Of a DNA stretch of 9,398 nucleotides, positions 1 to 5,902 are shown piece by piece. Both the position numbers and the translations under genes were made by a program. Source of the stretch: CAZJYT01 sp964550325 (GTDB taxonomy: Bacteria > Patescibacteriota > Minisyncoccia > Minisyncoccales > CAZJYT01); contig CAZJYT010000038.1 in the NCBI GenBank assembly GCA_964550325.1, forward strand, positions 1 through 9,398. Direction: 5' to 3'. The notes beneath the pieces are model-generated. The model was given only the letters and a program-made list of their open reading frames with translations. It ran no database searches and was not told the origin of the DNA. Within the stretch, counting starts at the first letter, position 1; each line of letters starts with the position of its first letter.

Positions 1-400
1 CATCTTTAACTTCTTCTAAAAACCTATTAATTTTCTGCACAAGCTCTGCTAAAGCTTCTTTTATTTTATCAGAGGAACTTAAGGCTGATAAATCTTCTTG
101 AGGTTTAGTTATAGTCAAAATACACTTGCTCCCTCTAAAAACTTTCATTTCAACTGAAAATTTGCAAGGTAAAGGTCCTAAATAATCGGGAGAAGGAATA
201 TGATCACTAACACGATAAATTTTAATACCAGTTAAAGTGGAATTACCTCTATCAATTATAAGTAAATCATAATCACAATTCGTTTCTAAAGGAACATAAA
301 ATTCTAACAAGCCTTCAAATTGAGGATATTTTGATTTATATTCTTCAATAACTAAATTAATTAAATTTTTTTTACTTCCTCTACCTCTACTCTTTTTCAT
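1..400 (-). CDS. Hypothetical protein, N-terminal 133 codons (runs off the left edge)
   Basis: An open frame begins at ATG 400-398 and stays open to the window edge, giving 133 codons without a stop. A GGAGGG ribosome binding site lies a few bases upstream, inside the 3' end of the preceding gene, and the start overlaps that gene's stop by 14 bases, so the two are probably translationally coupled. The protein opens with a basic stretch (MKKSRGRGSKKN). An alpha/beta-looking segment follows with 'NCDYDLLIIDRGNSTLTGIKIYRV', and the visible part ends in a helical run rich in Lys, Glu and Leu. I do not recognise the family. It is the last visible gene of the operon driven by the promoter at 1629-1656. 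Confidence 0.8.
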   Translation of the reverse strand, partial: MKKSRGRGSKKNLINLVIEEYKSKYPQFEGLLEFYVPLETNCDYDLLIIDRGNSTLTGIKIYRVSDHIPSPDYLGPLPCKFSVEMKVFRGSKCILTITKPQEDLSALSSSDKIKEALAELVQKINRFLEEVKD

Positions 401-1244
401 TTCTCATCCCTCCTGTTTCAAAAATATTTTCTGCTTTTATAATTCTTTCGTTAACTTTAGTTTTTATTTCCTCAACTTCCAAACCTTTTACTTCGCTTTC
501 CTGAGAAGGTTCAAGTTTAATTTCAACTTCTTCTTTTTTAATTTCAGAAGGTCTTAAAATCCCTTCTTTGATTTGATTTAACATTCCTCTTAAAGCAACA
601 ATTTCTTCTATACTCCAGTCCGTAACAGGCAAACCCAAAATTTCTTCCAAATCTTCTTTTGTAATTTTGAATTTACTAAACTCCATAAGCAAATTTTTAA
701 TTGCCTGTTCAGGTTTTTCAATTGCTCCAACTATAGCTTCTTTTGCTTTTTTAAGGCAAGCAGTTTGTAGCCATTTTGGAATAACTCTTGTTAATGCATT
801 TCTTAAAGCTTTAGATAATCCTGCCTGAAACTGCATATCTTCCCAGCGTGCAGGGTCCATTTTTTCGGGAAATTTTTTTGGCTTTCTTTGTCTGTAAATG
901 GTATTAAACTCAAGATCAGTTTCTAAGTCTTTAACTTTAACTTTGTAAATCCAGGCGTCCTGTGTTTCCTCAGTTTCAGTATCTATTTTTAATTTTCCCC
1001 AGATTCTTGCTAAAGAGGACATCATTCCTATAGAGGGACCTTCAACAACGGTTCCTTTGAGTGGGTATGCGTAATAGAAGTCAGGTCCTGCTATTTCGGC
1101 TTCAAAGAGAGCTTCAGCTAAGATTTGTTTTAAGTCTCTTTTTGTAGTAGTTTGTTGCCCAATAAGGTAAGTATCTTCAGTTTTTTGAGTAGGGGAAAAA
1201 GCTGTAACAATTTTAGGCTGTATATTTAAAGTTTTTTCTTCCAT
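387..1244 (-). CDS. Phage-type conserved protein, possible recombination (single-strand annealing-like) function
   Basis: This 285-residue protein has a central region, roughly residues 25-165, resembling from memory a conserved phage protein family with a 'V-E-G-P-S-I-x-M/L-x-x-x-L-A-R-x-W-G' motif (here VEGPSIGMMSSLARIWG, about residues 66-82). A 'DAWIYKVKVKDLETDLEF' strand segment follows, then 'FQAGLSKALRNALTRVIPKWL' near residue 140. Such proteins are common in phages beside recombination genes and may bind single-stranded DNA, but the function is not established here. The C-terminal tail is highly charged and probably disordered. A PD-(D/E)XK nuclease encoded about 1 kb upstream in transcription order fits an exonuclease/annealing-protein pair. 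The start ATG at 1244 is preceded by an unusual run of eight G. It is the second gene behind the promoter at 1629-1656. Confidence 0.8.
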   Translation of the reverse strand: MEEKTLNIQPKIVTAFSPTQKTEDTYLIGQQTTTKRDLKQILAEALFEAEIAGPDFYYAYPLKGTVVEGPSIGMMSSLARIWGKLKIDTETEETQDAWIYKVKVKDLETDLEFNTIYRQRKPKKFPEKMDPARWEDMQFQAGLSKALRNALTRVIPKWLQTACLKKAKEAIVGAIEKPEQAIKNLLMEFSKFKITKEDLEEILGLPVTDWSIEEIVALRGMLNQIKEGILRPSEIKKEEVEIKLEPSQESEVKGLEVEEIKTKVNERIIKAENIFETGGMRNEKE

Positions 1245-1251
1245 TTTTTTG

Positions 1252-1259
1252 CCCCCCCC
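1252..1259 (-). promoter_or_regulatory. Ribosome binding site made of eight consecutive G
   Basis: On the minus strand the start codon at 1244 is preceded by a G8 homopolymer flanked by A7 runs on both sides. No normal AGGAGG is present, so the G tract is the only candidate ribosome binding site. Other genes here with strong sites use AGGAGG or AAGGAG. A G8 tract is prone to length slippage and could tune translation of the 387-1244 gene. Sequencing or assembly error in the homopolymer is possible. Confidence 0.5.
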
Positions 1260-1282
1260 TTTTTTTTAATTTTTTGTAAATT

Positions 1283-1600
1283 TTATGAAGTTTCTAAATT
1301 TGAATTTTGACCAAGTTTTTCCATAATTTTTTTATAAGCTTCTCTAAGATATTCAATTTCTGGTTCAAATATATTTTTAATAAATTTTACTAATTCTTTT
1401 AATTCTGAATTGTTTAAATTAACTAAAACTTCATTAATTCTCGTTTCACTTTCCTCATCAATTCCTTTAATTGTTATATTTTTTTGATTATCATAAAAAA
1501 TCTGAAAATGTTCAAACTCTAAAATTGTTTCTTTAATATCCGTTTCACTTTTTTTAGAGCCGTGCTTTGTTTTATCTCCTTTTCTTAAAATTACTAACAT
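1283..1600 (-). CDS. Hypothetical protein, 105 residues
   Basis: First gene behind the promoter at 1629-1656. ATG 1600 is preceded by a strong AGGAGG six bases upstream, so the start is secure. The N-terminus is basic (MLVILRKGDKTKHGSKK). Residues about 25-55 look like beta strands (ILEFEHFQIFYDNQKNITIKGI), and the C-terminal half is helical and acidic with 'NNSELKELVKFIKNIFEPEIEYL'. No cysteines, membrane segment or catalytic motif is visible, and I do not recognise the family. The 38 bp to the next gene hold the G8 site. Confidence 0.75.
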   Translation of the reverse strand: MLVILRKGDKTKHGSKKSETDIKETILEFEHFQIFYDNQKNITIKGIDEESETRINEVLVNLNNSELKELVKFIKNIFEPEIEYLREAYKKIMEKLGQNSNLETS

Positions 1601-1628
1601 TTTATACCTCCTTTTATCATTTATTTTT

Positions 1629-1656
1629 ATTATAACACATTCTTAAAATTTGTCAA
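1629..1656 (-). promoter_or_regulatory. Sigma-70 type promoter for the 1600-1 operon
   Basis: On the minus strand a perfect TTGACA (1656-1651) is separated by 16 bp from a perfect TATAAT (1634-1629). An extended -10 TG precedes it (TGTGTTATAAT). Start of transcription would be near 1621, about 20 bp before the ATG at 1600. It overlaps the last codons and stop of the preceding small gene. The same core with matching flanks occurs at 4314-4341 and 5752-5779. Confidence 0.9.
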
Positions 1657-1801
1657 GATTTTTAAAAAATTCAACAAATTTTAATCCTTCTTTTTCAGCT
1701 TTTTTCCATTTTTTTATAGTTTTTTGTAAACTAAAAGGATCAGAAAATAATTTTTTAATTTCTTTTAAAGATAAATGTTTTCTAAACTTTCTTTTAACCA
1801 T
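1643..1801 (-). CDS. Small basic hypothetical protein, 52 residues
   Basis: The frame is open from ATG 1843, but the better start is the internal ATG at 1801, which overlaps the stop of the preceding gene in an ATGGTTAA arrangement (8-bp overlap) typical of translational coupling. The product (MVKRKFRKHLSLKEIKKLF...) is strongly basic and predicted helical, with many Lys, Phe and Leu. No domain is recognisable. It is the last gene of the operon starting at 4283, and its 3' end lies over the promoter at 1629-1656. The plus-strand frame over the same bases is a shadow. Its small size makes it the least certain member of the operon. Confidence 0.55.
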   Translation of the reverse strand: MVKRKFRKHLSLKEIKKLFSDPFSLQKTIKKWKKAEKEGLKFVEFFKNLDKF

Positions 1802-2333
1802 CAATCTTTTCTTCTTTAAAACTATCTTTAAAAATTTTTTCAAATTCTAAAAAAACTATCCTAAAGTTTCTTTCATTAACAATAATATCTGTTAAAATTT
1901 TCATATTTCTAATAAACTCAAGAAAAATTCTCAAGGCTTCTTCAAATCCATAAAATTCTTCCAGCTTGGTAAAATAATCAACTATTACAGCTAAAATTAT
2001 ATTTGCGTTTTTAGAATAATAATAATTAAATAAAGCTTCAGGAACATCATCCAAAGATAGAGGCTTATCTGAAAACATATACTTTGCGAACCAATTTTTA
2101 GGAGCCTGTCTAATTTCTTTTTCAAAAACACTTTTAAGAATAAAAGCATTATTTTCTTCTTTAATTTCTACTTTTCTTTCTTTTAATCTTTGTCTTCCTT
2201 TCTCTATTATAGGAATAAACATTTTCCATGCAGTTTGAGGAGGAAAATATTTTAATTTTGTCATAGCTTCGATTAATAAAGTTAATTGAATAATTTCTTC
2301 TGTAGTTAAAGTAAACTTAATTTCTATATTCAT
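1794..2333 (-). CDS. Hypothetical helical protein, 179 residues
   Basis: The start ATG (2333-2331) directly abuts the TGA stop of the nuclease gene, so the two are likely coupled. An AAAGGG just upstream is a weak ribosome binding site. The protein looks mostly alpha-helical, with 'TTEEIIQLTLLIEAMTKLKYF' near the N-terminus, a charged middle (KGRQRLKERKVEIKEENN) and amphipathic helices in the C-terminal half (FEEALRIFLEFIRNM). No cysteine pair, nucleotide-binding loop or catalytic motif is visible and I do not recognise the family. Its tight linkage to the PD-(D/E)XK nuclease suggests a related role in DNA metabolism, which is inference from context only. Confidence 0.75.
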   Translation of the reverse strand: MNIEIKFTLTTEEIIQLTLLIEAMTKLKYFPPQTAWKMFIPIIEKGRQRLKERKVEIKEENNAFILKSVFEKEIRQAPKNWFAKYMFSDKPLSLDDVPEALFNYYYSKNANIILAVIVDYFTKLEEFYGFEEALRIFLEFIRNMKILTDIIVNERNFRIVFLEFEKIFKDSFKEEKIDG

Positions 2334-3149
2334 TCAAAACCCTTTTGCCAAAATTTTTGTTTTCTTATATGGTGGTATATAAGGACAAGTTGCATAGTAT
2401 CCGCAATACTTAGGACTACACCACCAATTACTTGGATTCGTTGGCGGGAACAACCCTGTTTCAACTGCTTTCAAAACTACTTCTGCCATTCTTATTATTA
2501 CCAAAAAATCCTCATCAGTTCTTTTTGTTATAAGTGTTTGAACTTCAGGCTCTTTTTTATCGATTAAAACTTTAAAAACAAATCCTTCTGGAGATCTTCC
2601 TACTATTGCCTTTACCATTTGCCAGTAAAAAGTGGGTTGTAAAGAGTTTTCGGCTTGCTCTTCTGTCCATTTTTTATGTCCTGTTTTGAAATCATAAATC
2701 AAAAAATTTTTTGTTAATAAATCAATTGTTCCTCTAAAAAGAACTGGAAAATTGTTTACTTTTATGTGAATTTCTTTTTCAATAAGAAAAGGAAAAATTT
2801 CAGGAGCAATTTTATCTCTATAAAGACCAGTAAGTTTAATAGAGGAATCTAATCCTTCGGCAATTATTTTTTTTGCCTGATCTAATTCTTCAGGAGCAAG
2901 ATAAACCCCTTCATTTTCTACAATTTTAACATAAGTATCTCTTGCGAAATCTTGCAAGTAGTCTTTTGGCAAATCTTCTTCTTTTAGAAGTTTATGTTTA
3001 TGATTTTCTTCAGCAGCTTTATGAACTGATTTTCCAATAGCAGCAGCAATTCCTGGAGGAATAATTTCTCCTTCAAGATAACGGCGCCTAAATTGTTCAG
3101 GACAACGGAAAAACATGTTAAGCATAGAGGAGGTTATGAATTTTAGCAT
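2334..3149 (-). CDS. RecB/Cas4-like PD-(D/E)XK nuclease with Fe-S cluster cysteines
   Basis: This 271-residue protein carries the motifs of the RecB/AddB/Cas4 nuclease family. They are a G-x3-H helix (G39, H43, then E47/E48), 'RGTIDLL' with D143, 'YDFKTG' with D153 and K155, and 'QPTFYWQ' with Q171 and Y175. C16 in 'FFRCPEQFRRRY' and C244, C249 and C255 near the C-terminus match the four-cysteine arrangement that binds a [4Fe-4S] cluster in AddB and Cas4. Such enzymes degrade DNA ends to leave single strands for recombination. In phages they often act with a single-strand annealing protein, and the 387-1244 product is the candidate here. ATG 3149 has an AAGGAG site. No cas1 or cas2 is visible, so I read it as a phage/plasmid recombination exonuclease rather than a CRISPR adaptation protein. 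Confidence 0.88.
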   Translation of the reverse strand: MLKFITSSMLNMFFRCPEQFRRRYLEGEIIPPGIAAAIGKSVHKAAEENHKHKLLKEEDLPKDYLQDFARDTYVKIVENEGVYLAPEELDQAKKIIAEGLDSSIKLTGLYRDKIAPEIFPFLIEKEIHIKVNNFPVLFRGTIDLLTKNFLIYDFKTGHKKWTEEQAENSLQPTFYWQMVKAIVGRSPEGFVFKVLIDKKEPEVQTLITKRTDEDFLVIIRMAEVVLKAVETGLFPPTNPSNWWCSPKYCGYYATCPYIPPYKKTKILAKGF

Positions 3150-3168
3150 TTTAAACTCCTTTTAATAT

Positions 3169-3516
3169 TTATTTAATACATTCTAAAATTTGTTTAATAG
3201 CATAAGCTTTAGGTGAAACTATAGCTCTTACAGCTTCTGTTAATTCAATCCAAAGGAAAACTAAACTTAAAAATAAAATTGCTAAAAAAACTGTAAATAA
3301 AGTATTTTTAGTATCATTATCACTAATAGCTTGATCTAATAATTTCCATATAAAAGAGAAAATTAAAATAAAAAGCATAACAAATAAACAGTCTAACCAT
3401 TCAGTCCAAGCTAATTTAGCAAAAGCATTTATTCCTTCATTTAAAGTTATGCCAAGTTTATTTAAAACCAATTCTGCTACTTGTAATGTTTCATTATTTA
3501 TTATTTGCCCAGACAT
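3169..3516 (-). CDS. Small membrane protein with two transmembrane helices
   Basis: This 115-residue protein has two hydrophobic segments, about residues 41-60 (LDCLFVMLFILIFSFIWKLL) and 72-92 (starting TLFTVFLAILFLSLVFLWIE), joined by a short acidic loop (DQAISDNDTKN). About 40 mostly polar residues precede them. There is no signal peptide. The size and layout would be compatible with a holin-like or other small phage membrane protein, but there is no neighbouring endolysin and I make no functional claim. AAAAGGAGG sits seven bases before ATG 3516 and forms the last codons (KKED) of the upstream gene, so the start is secure and coupled. Confidence 0.78.
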   Translation of the reverse strand: MSGQIINNETLQVAELVLNKLGITLNEGINAFAKLAWTEWLDCLFVMLFILIFSFIWKLLDQAISDNDTKNTLFTVFLAILFLSLVFLWIELTEAVRAIVSPKAYAIKQILECIK

Positions 3517-3747
3517 TTAATCCTCCTTTTTACTATGTTTTTTATAAATCTGATTTATTCTTTCAACCATTTCTGGATGATTTATTGCTATATCATTACA
3601 AATTTCATTTTTAAGAGCCTCTTTATATTCTTCAATCTCTTTTTCAGAATTTAAATACTTATACCTTTTTCTATTAACAATTTTTTCAAATTCTCCATCT
3701 TCCATCTTAGCAAAAAGTTCTAAAATATTACAAATTATACAACCCAT
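3517..3747 (-). CDS. Small hypothetical protein with N-terminal CxxC
   Basis: A 76-residue charged protein. It begins MGCIICN, with a CxxC pair at residues 3 and 6, and continues as a helical stretch ending in 'INQIYKKHSKKED'. The CxxC could bind metal, but no second pair is present, so a single protein could do this only as a dimer. The stop codon abuts the ATG of the membrane protein gene, and its last codons serve as that gene's ribosome binding site. Its own site (TAGGA) is weak. I do not recognise the family. Confidence 0.65.
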   Translation of the reverse strand: MGCIICNILELFAKMEDGEFEKIVNRKRYKYLNSEKEIEEYKEALKNEICNDIAINHPEMVERINQIYKKHSKKED

Positions 3748-3758
3748 AAAATTTCCTA

Positions 3759-4283
3759 TTAACTTTTTTCAATTTTTCCTATTGTTCCTATAAGCATTGA
3801 AATAATTTCTAATAAATTTATAGTAGCTCGTCCTAAAGAATCGGTTATAAATGTAGCTTTAAGTTTATCACTTGCTTTAAAAAATAATTCTACTGGCAAG
3901 TTGAAAGAAGATACTAATCCCGCTACAAGTCTTCCTTGATGACAAAATGAAGGCGTTGGGCGAAAACTAAAAACTTTTATTTCGTTAACAAAAAGAGAAT
4001 ATATTCCTTTAGCTTCAAAAATTGTTAAAATATCATCAATATCTCCTAAAAATGTTAATTTTACTGCTTTAACTAAAAAGCCCCAATTTTCTTTTAATAA
4101 ATGTAAATATTCCCTTAAATTAGATTCATAAAGATTTTTAATACTTTCATAATCATAAAAAATTATATTTATTTTTGTAGTTTCTATTCCTATTTTAACA
4201 GTATCATATAAAACATAAGGATACATTTCTGTAAATTTTATTTCTCCTTCTTGAGTAGAAATTTTAGTTTCTAAAAAATACAT
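3759..4283 (-). CDS. Hypothetical protein, 174 residues
   Basis: First gene of the operon behind the promoter at 4314-4341. ATG 4283 follows a perfect AAGGAGG, making the start firm. The sequence suggests an alpha/beta protein. The N-terminal half is rich in strands (GEIKFTEMYPYVLYDTVKIG, then TTKINIIFYDYES). A central helix-strand region follows (LLKENWGFLVKAVKLTFLG), then 'VFSFRPTPSFCHQGRLVAGL' around residues 103-122, and the C-terminus is hydrophobic and helical (LLEIISMLIGTIGKIE). No known motif was recognised. The early promoter-proximal position means it should be well expressed. Confidence 0.75.
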   Translation of the reverse strand: MYFLETKISTQEGEIKFTEMYPYVLYDTVKIGIETTKINIIFYDYESIKNLYESNLREYLHLLKENWGFLVKAVKLTFLGDIDDILTIFEAKGIYSLFVNEIKVFSFRPTPSFCHQGRLVAGLVSSFNLPVELFFKASDKLKATFITDSLGRATINLLEIISMLIGTIGKIEKS

Positions 4284-4313
4284 CTTGTTACCTCCTTTTT
4301 ATTTTTTAATCTT

Positions 4314-4341
4314 ATTATAACACAAATTTTAAATTTGTCAA
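4314..4341 (-). promoter_or_regulatory. Sigma-70 type promoter for the 4283-1643 operon
   Basis: On the minus strand TTGACA (4341-4336), a 16-bp spacer and TATAAT (4319-4314) with extended TG match consensus perfectly. Transcription would start near 4306, about 20 bp before the ATG at 4283. The core and flanks are nearly identical to those at 1629-1656 and 5752-5779. The 40 bp between this promoter and the previous gene hold no clear hairpin terminator. Confidence 0.9.
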
Positions 4342-4383
4342 GACTATTTTTATTTTTTTTATTAATCAACTTTAAAATTACTA

Positions 4384-4590
4384 TTATTTTTTAATTTCCA
4401 AAAAGACAATTTCTTTATCAACTGAAAAGGCTTTATTTAACAGTCTTTCCTTTACAGCTTTATTTAAAACCTTAAAAATTTCCTCACCTCTTTTTTCACC
4501 AAATCTCTTTTTTAACCAATCAAGATCTAAAGGAAGTGTGTGGAACCTTTTTTCTAATTCTTTTAGTAAAAGCAAGTCTTCATTAGACAT
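4384..4590 (-). CDS. Small hypothetical protein, 68 residues
   Basis: This last gene of the 5656-4384 operon starts at ATG 4590, overlapping the stop of the four-cysteine protein gene by 8 bases (ATGTCTAA). A GAGGA site lies inside the upstream coding sequence, so translation is probably coupled. The protein is short, helical and charged, with 'LPLDLDWLKKRFGEKRGEEIFKVLNKAVKERLL' and a beta-like C-terminus (KEIVFLEIKK). This pattern would fit a small winged-helix-like fold. That is a guess from helix spacing, and no family is recognised. Confidence 0.65.
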   Translation of the reverse strand: MSNEDLLLLKELEKRFHTLPLDLDWLKKRFGEKRGEEIFKVLNKAVKERLLNKAFSVDKEIVFLEIKK

Positions 4591-4867
4591 AGTAATCCTC
4601 TTCTGTTAATTCTCTTAACAGTTCATTTAAATTAGCCAAAACTTCGTGCATATTTGCTAAAATTTCATCTATTATAACAACAAGTTTTTTAATTACTTCT
4701 TGAGTTTGAGCCATAGATACAATTGCACACCTTTTATTTTCTTTATCCCAAAAAGCACAAACTTCACCAAAGCAATATCCTGGTTCTATTGAGCCTAAAC
4801 TTCTTAAAGGGCAAATTTTTTCTCCTTGGGAAAGCTCCTCAATTAATTTTTTTTCTTCTTCTTTCAT
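4583..4867 (-). CDS. Four-cysteine small protein with C-terminal helical segment
   Basis: This 94-residue protein has cysteines at 19, 32, 37 and 47 in the pattern CP-x12-C-x-G-x2-CAFW-x9-C-AI. The compact 'C-x-G-x2-C-A-x-W' motif recurs, from memory, in small uncharacterised bacterial and phage proteins and probably binds zinc or an iron-sulfur cluster. Residues about 54-90 form an amphipathic helix with Leu/Ile/Val heptads (EVIKKLVVIIDEILANMHEVLANLNELL), suggesting oligomerisation by coiled coil. ATG 4867 overlaps the upstream stop as TTATGA, behind a strong AAGGAGG. The role is unknown. Confidence 0.75.
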   Translation of the reverse strand: MKEEEKKLIEELSQGEKICPLRSLGSIEPGYCFGEVCAFWDKENKRCAIVSMAQTQEVIKKLVVIIDEILANMHEVLANLNELLRELTEEDYYV

Positions 4868-5151
4868 AAAACCTCCTTTTTCTGTAATTCTTCTACAAAT
4901 CTATCATATACATTAAATTTTTTTCCAATTTTTTTAGGAATATTAACCCCTCTTTTTCTTAGTTGAGTTACTATTTTATTTACTTGAAATTTACTTATTC
5001 CAAGTTTTTCTGCAATTTCTGTAGCAGTCATATTAATATAATTTTCATATACAAATCTAACATCTTCAATTGTTATTCTTCTTTTTGTTTTCATTTTATT
5101 ACTTTCTTTTTTTAAAATATCTTCAAGCATTATTTCTTTAACTTTTTCCAT
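4864..5151 (-). CDS. Helix-turn-helix protein, paralogue of its upstream neighbour
   Basis: A 95-residue protein whose residues about 25-72 form a helix-turn-helix domain (MTATEIAEKLGISKFQVNKI is the HTH core), followed by a short basic and acidic tail. The same domain forms the C-terminus of the neighbouring 5186-5656 product. The shared frame is 'ITIEDVRFVY-N-Y-x-NMT-x-x-EIA-KL-IS-QVN-I-QLR-RGVNIP', so the genes arose by duplication. The frame is open from a TTG at 5157, but that TTG directly abuts the ribosome binding site. ATG 5151, six bases after AGGAGG, is the real start. It probably binds DNA as a regulator. Confidence 0.8.
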   Translation of the reverse strand: MEKVKEIMLEDILKKESNKMKTKRRITIEDVRFVYENYINMTATEIAEKLGISKFQVNKIVTQLRKRGVNIPKKIGKKFNVYDRFVEELQKKEVL

Positions 5152-5157
5152 TATCAA

Positions 5158-5163
5158 CCTCCT
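5158..5163 (-). promoter_or_regulatory. AGGAGG ribosome binding site fixing the start at 5151
   Basis: The perfect AGGAGG lies six bases before ATG 5151 and zero bases before the alternative TTG at 5157, which decides for the ATG. Confidence 0.85.
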
Positions 5164-5185
5164 TTAAATAAAGTAATTGATATAT

Positions 5186-5656
5186 TTAAGCTTTTTCTCT
5201 TTTTTCAGGAATATTAACTCCTCTTATTCTTAGTTGATTTATTATTTCGTTTACCTGAGATTCACTTATTTCAAGTTTTTTTGCAATTTCTGACACAGTC
5301 ATGTTAGCATAATTTTTATATACAAATCTAACATCTTCAATTGTTACTTCTCTTAATTTATTTGCTACTTGTTTTTGATAATTTTCCAGTCTTGTTATTT
5401 CTCTTTTATGGCAGTTAGGGCAATATCTTGGTTCTTTATCAGGATATTTAGCCTTCCATTCATAACCACATCTATAACATTTCCATATAGGTTTTTCTTT
5501 TGGATTATCCCAATCTGTTGCTTTGCATTTGGGACATCTATAAGGTTTACCTATACTGCGACCTATCCATTTATATCCACATTTTTTACATTCCCAAATT
5601 AACTTTCTCTTTTTAAGAATTTCAAATGCTTTTTCTAAAATTTTTTCTTCATCCAT
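5186..5656 (-). CDS. Double zinc-ribbon, helix-turn-helix protein
   Basis: This 156-residue protein starts with a short helix, then has two zinc ribbons. The first uses C23-x2-C26 and C41-x2-C44, with 'CGYKW' and 'CPKC'. The second uses C60-x2-C63 and C79-x2-C82, with 'CGYEW' and 'CPNC'. A linker leads to a C-terminal helix-turn-helix (about residues 104-150) that closely matches the neighbouring 4864-5151 protein. Each ribbon contains the C-x2-C-G-Y-x-W pattern seen in many short zinc ribbons. The protein probably binds nucleic acid and could regulate this element's operons. It is the first gene behind the promoter at 5752-5779, with an AAGGAG site before ATG 5656. The long leader contains the array-like unit at 5703-5744. 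Confidence 0.85.
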   Translation of the reverse strand: MDEEKILEKAFEILKKRKLIWECKKCGYKWIGRSIGKPYRCPKCKATDWDNPKEKPIWKCYRCGYEWKAKYPDKEPRYCPNCHKREITRLENYQKQVANKLREVTIEDVRFVYKNYANMTVSEIAKKLEISESQVNEIINQLRIRGVNIPEKREKA

Positions 5657-5702
5657 TTTTACTCCTTTTTTTTAATTTCTCTCCTCCCCCTCGGGGCAAT
5701 TA

Positions 5703-5744
5703 AACTCACTCTGCCATCTTGGTTCTTCTTAAAAACAGTTTTAT
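5703..5744 (-). repeat. Single array-like 34-bp unit in the leader of the zinc-ribbon operon
   Basis: Read on the plus strand, AACTCACT (5703-5710) is followed after exactly 10 nt by GGTTCT (5721-5726), then after another 10 nt by a degenerate AGTTTTAT (5737-5744). This is the 8-10-6-10 layout of the main array, with 7/8 and 5/6 matches to its two motifs. On the minus strand it lies just downstream of the -10 box at 5752-5757, as the first unit of the main array lies just downstream of its own extended -10. It may be a one-unit array or a remnant. The motifs are short, so chance cannot be fully excluded. Confidence 0.6.
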
Positions 5745-5751
5745 ATATTCA

Positions 5752-5779
5752 ATTATAACACATTTTTTAAATTTGTCAA
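5752..5779 (-). promoter_or_regulatory. Sigma-70 type promoter for the 5656-4384 operon
   Basis: On the minus strand TTGACA (5779-5774), a 16-bp spacer and TATAAT (5757-5752) with extended TG form the third near-identical promoter of the window. The predicted start is near 5745, giving a leader of about 90 nt. That leader contains the single array-like unit and a short GCCCCGAGGGG inverted repeat before the ribosome binding site. The -35 box lies only four bases from the last main-array motif (5783). Confidence 0.9.
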
Positions 5780-5782
5780 GAA

Positions 5783-5874
5783 AAAACACTTTACTTTTAT
5801 GGCACTATCTACCACAAGTTCGCTTTATTTCATAGTTGCTAACACCTATCAGCTCGCTAAATATCAAGGTTGCT
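5783..5874 (-). repeat. TIGR-like guide array, distal segment (beyond the IS insertion)
   Basis: Three units continue the 34-bp phase of the main array on the far side of the insertion sequence. Plus-strand 8-nt motifs are at 5783 (AAAACACT, degenerate), 5817 (AGTTCGCT) and 5851 (AGCTCGCT). The 6-nt motifs sit at exactly +18: 5801 (GGCACT), 5835 (GTTGCT) and 5869 (GTTGCT). Variable 10-nt stretches lie between them. The third unit is cut after its 6-nt motif, where the insertion sequence begins. Direction is taken from the array promoter at the other end. Confidence 0.88.
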
Positions 5875-5882
5875 GTGAACTA

Positions 5883-5902
5883 CCCTATCCTAAAGGATAG
5901 GG
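5883..5902 (-). other. Right-end hairpin of the insertion sequence
   Basis: A 9-bp perfect inverted repeat CCCTATCCT/AGGATAGGG with a 2-nt loop. It contains the TAG stop of tnpB (5887-5885). It mirrors the left-end hairpin in stem length and loop, as expected for the structures that TnpA binds on single-stranded DNA. Confidence 0.85.

Noticed and set aside
1650..1850. Plus-strand frame of 66 codons
   Set aside because: It is the mirror of the minus-strand genes, Phe-rich as expected for antisense of Lys-rich coding, with no ribosome binding site.
2334..3149. Cas4 of a CRISPR adaptation module
   Set aside because: The motifs fit Cas4, but no cas1 or cas2 is present and the neighbours are phage-like small genes, so a RecB-like exonuclease is the safer call.
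5369..5602. Plus-strand frame of 77 codons
   Set aside because: It is antisense to the zinc-ribbon gene, whose cysteine motifs show the true coding strand.
5686..5698. CCCCTCGGGG inverted repeat as a terminator
   Set aside because: The stem is only four to five bp and no T tract follows on either strand. It lies in the leader before a ribosome binding site.
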